A DNA stretch of 64,000 nt. Source: a virus. The translations under genes and the position numbers were made by a program. The notes under the pieces were generated by a model. The model was given only the letters and a program-made list of their open reading frames with translations. It did no database searches and had not been told where the DNA came from. The stretch covers positions 1-64,000 of the IMG/VR virus record IMGVR_UViG_3300009128_001633, one strand, 5' to 3'. The first letter of the stretch is position 1; each line of letters starts with the position of its first letter. Below are positions 7,687-15,571 of the stretch, one piece after another.

Positions 7687-7947
7687 ATGAATGATAAATC
7701 AAGACAAGTACAAAGAAGACCAGGAATTTATCCAGAATGCGATGTTGATGGATGTGGTGACCCAGTACAATACGAGATTGGATTAAAAAGCAGAATAGTA
7801 TTCAAACTATGCAGATTTCACGTTGAACCTGGAAGAGATAAGCTGGATGAATTTACAGTGGAATATTTAAAACTTGAACAGAAAATGCATAAAGAATTAC
7901 GAAGTGCCATAAGGGGTTTACCACTAAGAAAGGGGATGGAACAATGA
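7687..7947 (+). CDS. Small zinc-finger-like protein
   Basis: An 86-residue protein starting at ATG 7687, after AAGGAGG. It has the pattern C-x4-C (ECDVDGC) and then C-x3-H (LCRFHV) about 20 residues later, consistent with a single zinc site. The C-terminal half is helical. It overlaps the thymidylate synthase-like gene by 4 nt. Its function is unknown. Confidence 0.6.
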   Translation: MNDKSRQVQRRPGIYPECDVDGCGDPVQYEIGLKSRIVFKLCRFHVEPGRDKLDEFTVEYLKLEQKMHKELRSAIRGLPLRKGMEQ

Positions 7948-9146
7948 AAAATGAAATAATATACGCAGAGATTTCTAAAGACATAAATGACTCTTTTGAA
8001 ACAGCATTATGTAACTTAAATGAAATAGAAGATGAAGATGCACTAATGATAAGAGGCAAATCAGTAAAGGAAATAGTTGATTACAAATTTGTTATAGAAA
8101 ACCCAATAAGAAGATTTTTGACGTGTCCATATAGATATAACAACATAATGGCAACAGTCGCAGAAGTCTTATGGGTTTTTTCTGGAAGAAACGATCTTGG
8201 ATATCTTAGCTACTTTCTGCCAAATGCAGCAGACTTTAGTGATAACGAAGGACAAACTTGGGGAGGAGCATATGGACCTAGATTAAGATATTTTTCTATA
8301 TTTAATAGGGATTATGCATATGATCCAGAATCCATGCCATCAAAAATCCCATCGTATGATCAGATTAAAAACGTTATAGAAACTTTAAAAGAAGATCCAT
8401 TCTCACGACAAGCAATAATAGAAATTGCACAACCAGACGTTGACTATGATCACAGAATTAAAACAAAGGATAGACCATGCACATTATTCATTCAATTTCT
8501 CATAAGAGATGGCAAGCTAGATTGTTTTGTTAAAATGAGATCAAACGATGTTATGTGGGGATGTTATAATATTAATGTATTTGAATGGACTTTTCTTCAG
8601 GAAATAATAGCTGGAATTTTAAATGTAGAAGTTGGATACTATAACCATAATGCAGTATCTTTTCATCTATACATGTCAATGAATGACAGAGTCCAAAAGA
8701 TGATAAATGCAAAAAAGTATAATGTGTATAATGTTGAAAGAGTGTTAATACAACCAATTAAGTTCGCACAACTTGATGGGTTCTATATCGCAACTGAACA
8801 TTGGATGAGATGTATAGAAAAATCAATTGCTGATCCTAAATGGGAATATAATGAAGAAGATGCGTATAATTATCTTGGAACAAATACAATGCCATACCTA
8901 CATTACTTGAATTTGGTTCTTGCTTTTATTGCCATGAAACAAAAGAAATATGAAAAAGCATATCAGCTTCTATGCTTCATTGATCAATGGGACATATTAA
9001 TAGCTGGACTAGAATATTTCATTCGTTATATTAAAAGAAATACAGATGACAATACAGAACGTAATATGATAAACAAAATATCAAACCAATCAAACATGAC
9101 ACAAGATAGTTTTAAATTCATAATAGGATTATGGGATGAAGTATAG
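7944..9146 (+). CDS. Thymidylate synthase-family enzyme (TS or dUMP hydroxymethylase)
   Basis: A 400-residue protein, longer than a typical thymidylate synthase of about 265 residues. Core motifs are the dUMP-phosphate-binding SRQAIIEI, the catalytic Cys in RPCTLFIQF, the RSNDVMWGCYNINVFEW segment and the YNHNAVSFHLYM segment. The Asn in CYNI corresponds to the residue that selects dUMP in E. coli ThyA and is Asp in dCMP hydroxymethylases, so dUMP is the likely substrate. Whether the product is dTMP or hydroxymethyl-dUMP cannot be told from sequence alone. It shares the early block with a dCMP deaminase, which makes dUMP, and with PyrE/PyrF. Confidence 0.8.
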   Translation: MKNEIIYAEISKDINDSFETALCNLNEIEDEDALMIRGKSVKEIVDYKFVIENPIRRFLTCPYRYNNIMATVAEVLWVFSGRNDLGYLSYFLPNAADFSDNEGQTWGGAYGPRLRYFSIFNRDYAYDPESMPSKIPSYDQIKNVIETLKEDPFSRQAIIEIAQPDVDYDHRIKTKDRPCTLFIQFLIRDGKLDCFVKMRSNDVMWGCYNINVFEWTFLQEIIAGILNVEVGYYNHNAVSFHLYMSMNDRVQKMINAKKYNVYNVERVLIQPIKFAQLDGFYIATEHWMRCIEKSIADPKWEYNEEDAYNYLGTNTMPYLHYLNLVLAFIAMKQKKYEKAYQLLCFIDQWDILIAGLEYFIRYIKRNTDDNTERNMINKISNQSNMTQDSFKFIIGLWDEV

Positions 9147-9155
9147 GAGAAACAT

Positions 9156-11840
9156 ATGAAGTCAAAGGAGATGAATAAGATAATACATGAAAATACAGAC
9201 ATAATAATAACTAAAATAAGTAAAAGAAAAGGAGATGAATTTGCATTAGCTAAATCAAGCATTGGAAATTTATTTATATACGATGCCAAATACACTTTTA
9301 GAGAATTAAAAGAAACCAACATACCAATCCATGTCTATAATAGCATTCCAGATGGAAGAATAAAAATAATTTTCATCTGGAATGCTAAACCATATCTAGT
9401 TAACATAGAAGACATTATAACAAAACCCAGAATAAATAGAAAATTAAAGTTAGCAATATTTCCAGTTCAACTTTCCCGTCTTAAACTCCTCAAAAAACAA
9501 GAACAACCAAAAAATCAAACCAAATTTATACACACGCATGTCCATACAGATCATAGTTTAATTGATGGAATCAGTACATGCATTTCTTATGTAAATAAAG
9601 CAAAAAACTTAGGAATGCCAGCAATAGCAATAACTGATCATGGTAATATTTCTGCACATCTATATTTGCAGTTAGAAGCAGAAAAATTAGGAATAAAACC
9701 AATATTTGGCGTAGAGGCATATGTTGTTCAAGATGCAACAATACACGATAGTGATCACAGATCTAACAACCATATAGTTTTATTAGCTAAGAATAAAACT
9801 GGATATAAAAACATTTTGACACTACAAAAACTATCTTGGTCCCCAGAAAACTTCTATTACAGACCAAGAATAGGTTATAAAACTCTCAAAAAATATCATA
9901 AAGGTTTAATTGCTTTAACTGCATGTATTAAAGGTTTGATGGGCTTAGACATCTTAAATGGAGAGCTCAGCGTGGCATATAGGACAGCCAAATGGTTAAA
10001 AAAAGTTTTTGGTGATGACCTATACTTGGAAATACAATTACATAATATATTTGATAATCAGGGTAATGATCTCCAAAAAATATATAACAAAGAGTTAATA
10101 AAAATGTCTAGAAAATTAGACATAGAACTTGTATTAACAAATGATGTGCATTATGCAGATAAGGGTATGCACAAAGTACAAGAAAAAGTAATTAAAATGA
10201 AAAGTGATTCTGATCTCGCGGATGCGTATTGTAGATCAATATGGTTTAAGAGTTTAAAAGAGTTAACAGAAACAAGAAAAAATGAGTGTAGTTATATAAA
10301 AATTCCAACATTCAAGAAAGCTGTCTCAAATACACTTAAAATAGCAGATAAATGTAATTATAAAATACCAACAGGAGGCCTTAGAATACCATCCATAGAC
10401 ATAAGTGAATTTCCTGGACATAAATCGTGGATGACCGAAGAAGATTATTTAACACATAGAATAAAAAAAGGAATAAGAAAAAGAGTAAAAGAAAACAAGA
10501 AAAAATTAACATCAGAATATAGTGAACGTATAAAAATAGAAATGAATGCATTTATTAAAATGAAAGTTATATCGTACATATTAATATATGATGATTTAGT
10601 ACGTTTTTTAAAGAAAAAAGGATGCCTCTGCTCATTAAGAGGTTCTGCAAATGGAAGCATTGTTCTATGGTTAATAGGATTGTCAATAGTTGATCCTATA
10701 AAGTTTAATATTTTGTTTGAAAGATTCATTAGCCCTGCAAGAATAGAGGCTGAAATGGCAGACATAGATATTGACCTTGATATTTCACATGAATATAGAG
10801 ATGTAGCTATTAACTATTTAAAAGAAAAATATGGCGAAGATCATATATGTATAGTTGGTACATTTGGTAGAACACAACTAAAAGCTTCTGTTAAAAACAT
10901 GGCAAGAGTTGAGGCAATTAAAATCAAGAAGCGTATTGATAAAACAAGAACAAAAACTAAAATTAAAAAACTAGAGAAAAAACTAGAACAATTCTCATAT
11001 AAAGAAATAAATAAAGTTACAAAACTTATGCCATTGGAATTTGATAAACTAAAAGATTCATCTGTATCTGATTGGTATAAAAAAAATAAAAAGTGGTTAA
11101 AGAAATACATAAAACCGATATTGGGCAACGTGTATTCAGAATCATTACATCCTGCCGGAATAGTAATTTCGCCAGAACCATATCATGAGTGGCTTCCTGT
11201 GAGAACAAACAAGCTTTCACAGGCAAAAGGTGGGCATAGGGTATTCGCCACACAATGGGAAAACTCACACACAAGTGTAGAACATCTAAATGAACGTGGT
11301 GTGATGGTTATGGATATATTAGGTGTGAAAACCTTAACAATCGTCGATGAAACTCTCAAACTAATAAAGAAAAGACACGGTGAGAAATTGAAGCTTGAAG
11401 CAATACCACTTAATAACAGAAAGACTTACAAAACATTATCAAAAGGTGAAAACCTTGGTATATTTCAACTGAGTGAAGGATTTTTAAAACCAATATTAAG
11501 ACAAACAAAACCAGACAATATAGAGGATATAATATTCATGGTTGCCGCAGATCGCCCAGGACCTATGGCATCCGGTGCGTTCGACCATTATGCAAAAAGA
11601 AAACATGGTAAGGAAAAAGTTAAGGTCCCACACCCATCTATGAAGATAGTGTTAAAAGATACTCTTGGTGTACTAACATACAGTGAACATGTTATGAGAA
11701 CAGCAACCTTTTTCGCAGGAATGGATCCAATTGATTCTGAAAAAATGAGGAAAGTTGTTAAGTCAAAAAATCCTGCAGATTTTATAAAATTTAAAGAAAA
11801 GTTTATTTCAGGAGCAATAAAAAAATGGACAAAAAAATAA
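9156..11840 (+). CDS. dnaE: DNA polymerase III alpha subunit, N-terminal fragment
   Basis: This 894-residue fragment carries the first two thirds of a DnaE-type replicative polymerase. An unusual N-terminal extension of about 123 residues precedes the PHP domain (HTHVHTDHSLIDG at 126-138, AITDHGN). The palm follows with the catalytic pair in ADIDIDLD (about 534-541), and a third acidic residue lies in MDILGVKTLTI. The reading stops after FISGAIKKWTKK, where family members continue into the fingers. The missing continuation is found in frame-broken form from 12725 on. The stop overlaps the start of an inserted small gene at 11825. The fragments would have to assemble to form an active enzyme. 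Confidence 0.9.
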   Translation: MKSKEMNKIIHENTDIIITKISKRKGDEFALAKSSIGNLFIYDAKYTFRELKETNIPIHVYNSIPDGRIKIIFIWNAKPYLVNIEDIITKPRINRKLKLAIFPVQLSRLKLLKKQEQPKNQTKFIHTHVHTDHSLIDGISTCISYVNKAKNLGMPAIAITDHGNISAHLYLQLEAEKLGIKPIFGVEAYVVQDATIHDSDHRSNNHIVLLAKNKTGYKNILTLQKLSWSPENFYYRPRIGYKTLKKYHKGLIALTACIKGLMGLDILNGELSVAYRTAKWLKKVFGDDLYLEIQLHNIFDNQGNDLQKIYNKELIKMSRKLDIELVLTNDVHYADKGMHKVQEKVIKMKSDSDLADAYCRSIWFKSLKELTETRKNECSYIKIPTFKKAVSNTLKIADKCNYKIPTGGLRIPSIDISEFPGHKSWMTEEDYLTHRIKKGIRKRVKENKKKLTSEYSERIKIEMNAFIKMKVISYILIYDDLVRFLKKKGCLCSLRGSANGSIVLWLIGLSIVDPIKFNILFERFISPARIEAEMADIDIDLDISHEYRDVAINYLKEKYGEDHICIVGTFGRTQLKASVKNMARVEAIKIKKRIDKTRTKTKIKKLEKKLEQFSYKEINKVTKLMPLEFDKLKDSSVSDWYKKNKKWLKKYIKPILGNVYSESLHPAGIVISPEPYHEWLPVRTNKLSQAKGGHRVFATQWENSHTSVEHLNERGVMVMDILGVKTLTIVDETLKLIKKRHGEKLKLEAIPLNNRKTYKTLSKGENLGIFQLSEGFLKPILRQTKPDNIEDIIFMVAADRPGPMASGAFDHYAKRKHGKEKVKVPHPSMKIVLKDTLGVLTYSEHVMRTATFFAGMDPIDSEKMRKVVKSKNPADFIKFKEKFISGAIKKWTKK

Positions 11841-12208
11841 TAAGAACACCAATTGCCAAAATTAAAAGAACACCTTATCTAAAGAAAACAAAGAATAGAT
11901 GGTTTAAGAAAAATCTTGTAACTATGAAAGGTGGTTATGACATATGGAAATGCACAGAGTGCGGATACGAAGAAAAAACTATTCTAAATAGAAAATGTGA
12001 TTGCCCAGAATGTTCAAAAAAAGATTTGAAAGGAAAACCACTTGGATGGTGGAGAACAATTTCATCAAAAAACAAAAGGTGTCCAAAATGCAAAAGGAAA
12101 GGAAAAGTTGTTCCTAAAAAAGGACATCCTCTAAGTGCTTATTGGATTGAACAAATTAGAAACGATGAATCGTTGATGTGCTGTACGCACAAATGTCTTG
12201 AGTCATAA
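11825..12208 (+). CDS. Zinc-ribbon protein inserted in the polymerase gene
   Basis: A 127-residue basic protein. Cys pairs occur at KCTECGYE, CDCPEC, RCPKCKRK and CCTHKC, consistent with two zinc ribbons. The start (ATG 11825) overlaps the last codons of the DnaE N-terminal fragment and uses GGAG upstream. It is the first of three small genes that separate the polymerase halves. There is no endonuclease motif such as GIY-YIG, LAGLIDADG or HNH with all its residues, although a Cys-rich HNH-like role cannot be fully excluded. Confidence 0.65.
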   Translation: MDKKIIRTPIAKIKRTPYLKKTKNRWFKKNLVTMKGGYDIWKCTECGYEEKTILNRKCDCPECSKKDLKGKPLGWWRTISSKNKRCPKCKRKGKVVPKKGHPLSAYWIEQIRNDESLMCCTHKCLES

Positions 12209-12220
12209 GGAGGTGGTAAG

Positions 12221-12478
12221 ATGTTAGTAACTTTTTTTAAAAATGACAAACAAATATTTCAATTAAAAACAGATCTTGTTCCAGCAAAAAATGAAATTGT
12301 TAGTTTTATAAATAACAATAATAGAATAACATATGAAGTTATTAACTGTGAAAACGTATACGAAGTTATAAAACAAGGAGAAGTTCATGTGATAACATCT
12401 TGTAATATTTCTGTAATAGAAATAGCTAATCAACCTGAAAAGGAGAAACGTAATGACAATATATCTAATGAAGTGTAA
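12221..12478 (+). CDS. Small hypothetical protein (in polymerase insertion)
   Basis: An 85-residue beta-rich protein without recognisable motifs. It has a strong ribosome binding site (AAGGAGGTGG). It overlaps the next gene by 26 nt. It is the second gene between the two halves of the polymerase coding sequence. Confidence 0.6.
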   Translation: MLVTFFKNDKQIFQLKTDLVPAKNEIVSFINNNNRITYEVINCENVYEVIKQGEVHVITSCNISVIEIANQPEKEKRNDNISNEV

Positions 12479-12722
12479 AGAATGCAAATCAATAAAAAAT
12501 ATAGGTAGCAATGGAATGATAAACATTGTTACACAAAAGGAAGATATTTTTAAAGAAGAGTGGGTATGCAAGGAATGCTGGCCTGAATCAATTTCTGATT
12601 GGGAATATTATCACAAAGTAACAAAAGAAGAAAAAACAACAACAAGAAAAAATCCAGCTGAAATAATTAGGACACAAGAAGAATTAACAATGTCAGTACA
12701 TGATGACATTGAAGGAGAATAG
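12453..12722 (+). CDS. Small zinc-binding hypothetical protein (in polymerase insertion)
   Basis: An 89-residue protein with MKCKECKSI at the start and VCKECWPE about 35 residues later, two CxxC knuckles that likely share one zinc. The C-terminal half is charged. The ribosome binding site is AAGGAGAAA. It is the third gene of the insertion; its stop lies 2 nt before the ATG of the next polymerase fragment. Confidence 0.6.
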   Translation: MTIYLMKCKECKSIKNIGSNGMINIVTQKEDIFKEEWVCKECWPESISDWEYYHKVTKEEKTTTRKNPAEIIRTQEELTMSVHDDIEGE

Positions 12723-12724
12723 TA

Positions 12725-12823
12725 ATGGATCAAAATGGATATGGAACACCAGATGAAATAAGGAGGATTGCGGAAAGCGTATGGGAGGAAATGATGGGTT
12801 TCTCCAAATACGCTTTCCCGTAA
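12725..12823 (+). pseudogene. dnaE: DNA polymerase III alpha, middle fragment (32 codons)
   Basis: The ATG at 12725 has a good ribosome binding site (GAAGGAGAAT). The fragment reads NGYGTPDEIRRIAESVWEEM followed by MGFSKYAFP. This corresponds to the DnaE segment that follows the end of the 9156-11840 fragment (in E. coli, the region leading to GYGFNKSHS). It ends at TAA 12821-12823, exactly inside the highly conserved F-N-K-S-H motif region. It is too short to fold alone, so it is either a joined product with the next fragment (frameshift or bypass) or a remnant. Confidence 0.75.
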
Positions 12824-12831
12824 AAAAAATG
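12814..12831 (+). promoter_or_regulatory. Candidate recoding or stop-restart site in the polymerase gene
   Basis: TTTCCCG forms an X XXY YYZ slippery heptamer in the reading frame, directly before TAA 12821-12823. A run of eight A and then ATG 12829 follow. Removing the 11 nt from 12821 to 12831 would join CCG to AAA and restore the family motif (YAFP-KAHATSYA) in one frame. Frameshift, reinitiation or a recent 11-nt insertion are all possible. Confidence 0.45.
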
Positions 12832-13680
12832 AAAGCTCACGCCACATCTTACGCTATTCTAGCAAATGCAACACAATTCTTAAAAGTAAAGTATCCTATA
12901 GAATTTTTCTGTTCACATCTCCAACAAGCTGTTGATGAAAATTATAATCTAATCAAAAATGTTGCAAAAAGAAAATATGGTGTAAAATTTTATATGCCAG
13001 AGATAAATAAATCATCTGATAAGTTTACTATATATGACAATAAAATAGTATGGTCACTATCAAGTATGAAAGGAGTAGGCTTAAAAGCTGCAAAAGAAAT
13101 TATATCAAAGCAACCATTTACAAGCTTTCATGACTTCTTTGAAAGAATTAACAAAAGAATTGTCAATATAAAAGTTGTAAAAGTTCTAATAATAGCAAAT
13201 GTATTTAGGGAATTTGGAAAAAGAAACAGAATAGCAAAAATATATGGTAAACTTAGAAAAGACAAAGAATATCTAAAAATGACTAAAGAAGAATGGGAAT
13301 TAGAAGCAAGTAAGGTAATGACTTATTTCAAACAATCTGTAAGAGACTTATTTCCAACTAAAACAAAGTCTGCCATAACGTATGAAGAATTTTCAGAAGC
13401 AAAAATTGGGAAGAGGGTCATAGTAGCAGGAATAATAGAAAACTATCGTGAAATAAACAGTAAACGTGGTATGATGATTTTAATGAAAGTCTCTGACTCT
13501 GGAGAAAATTTTGCAATTGTTTGTTGGAACAATTTTTATAATAGACTATCTGAAAACGGAATAAAATTAGATAATGGATTAGCAGTAAGGGTTTCTGGTT
13601 ATAAAAACCTCTCTAACTTAGAAGAAGAACAAATAACACTTGGCAGAGAATCAGGTGCATATGTGAAAGTATTAACATAA
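12829..13680 (+). CDS. dnaE: DNA polymerase III alpha subunit, C-terminal fragment
   Basis: From ATG 12829 the protein (283 residues) starts with KAHATSYAILANATQF, the DnaE motif normally reading KSHSAAYA. It continues through the fingers (KYPIEFFCSHL), the helix-hairpin-helix region (SSMKGVGLKAAKEI) and an OB fold (KRVIVAGIIENYREI to IVCWNNFY). No ribosome binding site is seen close to ATG 12829. An upstream ATG in this frame at 12781 would add unrelated residues. A -1 slip at T TTC CCG (12814-12820) in the previous frame would fuse the two pieces. The gene ends the polymerase block; an 82-nt gap with a palindrome follows. Confidence 0.85.
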   Translation: MKAHATSYAILANATQFLKVKYPIEFFCSHLQQAVDENYNLIKNVAKRKYGVKFYMPEINKSSDKFTIYDNKIVWSLSSMKGVGLKAAKEIISKQPFTSFHDFFERINKRIVNIKVVKVLIIANVFREFGKRNRIAKIYGKLRKDKEYLKMTKEEWELEASKVMTYFKQSVRDLFPTKTKSAITYEEFSEAKIGKRVIVAGIIENYREINSKRGMMILMKVSDSGENFAIVCWNNFYNRLSENGIKLDNGLAVRVSGYKNLSNLEEEQITLGRESGAYVKVLT

Positions 13681-13697
13681 AATGTACTTTTTTATTA

Positions 13698-13745
13698 TAA
13701 CTTTATATCTGATTTTGTATAACTATAAAGTTAGTTAACTTTATA
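13698..13745. repeat. Palindrome with three TAACTTTATA copies (possible operator or promoter region)
   Basis: The 82-nt gap between the polymerase and the next gene is very AT-rich. It contains a near-perfect palindrome: TATAAAGTTA (13724-13733), GT, then TAACTTTATA (13736-13745). A third copy of TAACTTTATA lies at 13698-13707. Repeated and inverted 10-mers suggest a protein binding site or a weak hairpin; there is no U-tract typical of a terminator. Confidence 0.4.
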
Positions 13746-13762
13746 TAGGAAGGAGGTGAATT

Positions 13763-13954
13763 ATGCCAGAAGGCTATGAAAAATTAAGAGATAAATTTAT
13801 AAAGGATGGTATGAACGAAAAAGAAGCAAAAAAGAAGGCAGTAAGAATATGGAATGCACAAAATCCCGACAACCCTGTGACGAAAACTCATGAAGACTTT
13901 AGACATCTTGACTTGGAGGGAATAGAAGATGACAGACCTATTAAACTTCTTTAA
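13763..13954 (+). CDS. Small conserved phage protein
   Basis: A 63-residue protein of a type common in phages: EGYEKLRDKFIKDGMNEKEA, then KKKAVRIWNAQNPDNPV. The first 45 residues form a helical, charged domain whose pattern recalls small proteins beside capsid or replication genes. The function is unknown. The ribosome binding site is AAGGAGGTG. The last 26 nt overlap the HD-domain gene. Confidence 0.65.
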   Translation: MPEGYEKLRDKFIKDGMNEKEAKKKAVRIWNAQNPDNPVTKTHEDFRHLDLEGIEDDRPIKLL

Positions 13955-14624
13955 AACGGTAAGGAGGCTTACATTTATTGAACGATGTTCTAATATCCTG
14001 CACATACATAAAAGTACGGTTTCTGATCATTCGTTTTATGTCGCATTATATGCAATGGTATTTGCAGATATGGAAAATTATAAAATATTAAATGAAGTAG
14101 GAGAAGCAATTGGAAATGGAGTTGGCAATGATAAAAAACTTTCGAAAGAAAAAGTAAGAAATTTATTATACAATACATCGGAAGTTGTTAAACGTTCCCT
14201 AATACATGATTTAGAAGAGTCATTGACTGGCGACATTTTGTATCCAGTAAAGCATGAAGTAAGACCTGCCAAACTACTTTTAGATCAAGCGATTCAGAGT
14301 ATTGTTAATAACGAATTGTTTGAAAGCATACCAGATTACTCAACAAAAAAATATTATAAAATCCTTTGGCAAAAATCAAAAGATAACTCAAAAGAAGGTA
14401 GATTAGTTGCTGCAATGGATAAATTTGAAATATTAATGTATTCATTGCAAGAAATTTTGCTTGGTAATAAACAATTTGGAATTATTTTCAAAACTGCTTT
14501 TGATATCTTAAGAACTGAATTCAAGAGCATAGAAACGCTACAGGGCGTTTTGGATTCTATTGAAAAGGAGGTGAGTACATACGGTCTTAATCTAGTTTCA
14601 CAAAAAGATGTTAATAATGAATGA
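13929..14624 (+). CDS. HD-domain phosphohydrolase (YfbR-like 5'-nucleotidase)
   Basis: A 231-residue HD-superfamily protein. The metal-binding motifs are the first His in SDHSFYVALYA (about residues 35-45) and the HD pair in SLIHDLEESLTGD (about residues 97-109). A conserved later Asp lies in AAMDKFEILMYS. E. coli YfbR and phage relatives dephosphorylate deoxynucleoside 5'-monophosphates, which fits the neighbouring nucleotide-metabolism genes. An insertion of about 25 residues after the first His separates the motifs more than usual. The start overlaps the preceding gene and has GGAGGG upstream. Confidence 0.75.
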   Translation: MTDLLNFFKTVRRLTFIERCSNILHIHKSTVSDHSFYVALYAMVFADMENYKILNEVGEAIGNGVGNDKKLSKEKVRNLLYNTSEVVKRSLIHDLEESLTGDILYPVKHEVRPAKLLLDQAIQSIVNNELFESIPDYSTKKYYKILWQKSKDNSKEGRLVAAMDKFEILMYSLQEILLGNKQFGIIFKTAFDILRTEFKSIETLQGVLDSIEKEVSTYGLNLVSQKDVNNE

Positions 14625-14639
14625 ACAAGGAGGGTTTAA

Positions 14640-14984
14640 ATGATTCTACTCGATGTAGCCAAAAAATTAAAAGAAGGTGAATATGAGGATGTTCCAACAG
14701 CAGATCTTGTAAACGTTTTAAGAGATGGTTTTGAAGAAATAAAGAAACTCGCACTGGAAGAAGGTGAAGGGTTTACATTACAAGTTCCAAAGTTTGGTAC
14801 ATTTAAAGTTAAAAAACAACAAGCTAAGACTGGCTTTAATCCTCAAACGAAAAAGAAGATTAAGATACCTGCAAAACTCGCATTTAAACTACAAGCTTCT
14901 TCTGTGTTTAAAGGCGAACTTGCGGAAATAAAAGTTAGCAGTAGTGAAAAAAAGAAAACAAAAAAGAAGAAGAAAAAGAAATAA
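14640..14984 (+). CDS. HU/IHF-like DNA-binding protein with Lys-rich tail
   Basis: A 114-residue protein. Residues 1-95 follow the HU/IHF fold: two N-terminal helices, VPKFGTFKVKKQQAKTGFNP (the start of the DNA-binding arm), then KIPAKLAFKLQASSVFKG. The FGTF and NPQT motifs are the family hallmarks. The last 14 residues are almost all Lys. The protein would bend and compact phage DNA or act as a cofactor in replication or recombination. It has AAGGAGGG as ribosome binding site and is followed by a strong terminator. Confidence 0.9.
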   Translation: MILLDVAKKLKEGEYEDVPTADLVNVLRDGFEEIKKLALEEGEGFTLQVPKFGTFKVKKQQAKTGFNPQTKKKIKIPAKLAFKLQASSVFKGELAEIKVSSSEKKKTKKKKKKK

Positions 14985-14988
14985 ACAT

Positions 14989-15039
14989 AAAAATGCGGTA
15001 ACTTAGAGGATGGTATCTTCTGAGTTCCCGCATTTTTTG
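14989..15039 (+). terminator. Rho-independent terminator
   Basis: A long hairpin follows the HU gene. AAAATGCGG pairs with CCGCATTTT, then after one mismatch AACTTAGA pairs with TCTGAGTT. The descending strand runs into TTTTTT. It separates the HU gene from the SSB operon. Confidence 0.85.
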
Positions 15040-15059
15040 TTTAAAGGGTTAAATATGCT

Positions 15060-15566
15060 ATGAAAAAAGAAGATCTTAAAGATGTAATGGAAATTGATCT
15101 AAGTGAAGAAGGTCTGTCGTTTGATGCTGTTGAATTATATGAACAGTTAGTTGTATCAGACGACATAGATGAAGACTTAGATAAAACTCATGTACTTTAT
15201 TCATTTTGTGTTATTTTGGGTGAAGAATTTAATCACATGGCTGAAGTTGCCGAAGCTAAATTAAACAAATGGGTTGGAGCAAAATGGACTAAATTAAAAA
15301 ATTCAACGAGAAGAAAATACACTGACCATGATGCCAAAAAGAAAATAGAAGGTTCTAACAAATTTGTTAGAGAAAAAATAAAAATATCAAGATATCGCAA
15401 ACTATATAAACAGTTAGCTTTCGGTGGTGGGAAGGCATTGGAAATAAAAGCTAATAATCTAAGACAAAAAATATTTAGAATAAGTAAGGCACTTGATGAT
15501 GATTTTAATGTGAGAGATAATGATGTTGGTCAATTCATTAAGTCTAAACTAAAAAAGGAGGATTAA
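15060..15566 (+). CDS. Hypothetical protein upstream of SSB
   Basis: A 168-residue, mostly helical protein with an acidic N-terminus (residues 1-45) and a basic middle and C-terminal part. No motif is recognised. Its gene is directly followed by the SSB gene, 5 nt between stop and start, after a shared AAGGAGG. A role with SSB, for instance as a loader or recombination mediator, is possible by position only. Confidence 0.6.
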   Translation: MKKEDLKDVMEIDLSEEGLSFDAVELYEQLVVSDDIDEDLDKTHVLYSFCVILGEEFNHMAEVAEAKLNKWVGAKWTKLKNSTRRKYTDHDAKKKIEGSNKFVREKIKISRYRKLYKQLAFGGGKALEIKANNLRQKIFRISKALDDDFNVRDNDVGQFIKSKLKKED

Positions 15567-15571
15567 AGAAG

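Noticed and set aside
12781-12828. ATG 12781 as start of the polymerase C-terminal fragment
   Set aside because: The first 15 residues (up to FP) do not match the family, while the other frame over the same bases does (GFSKYAFP).
11840-12829. Intein or split intein in the polymerase
   Set aside because: There is no Cys/Ser start with block A motif, no HN-C/S/T end, and the intervening DNA holds normal small genes with their own ribosome binding sites.
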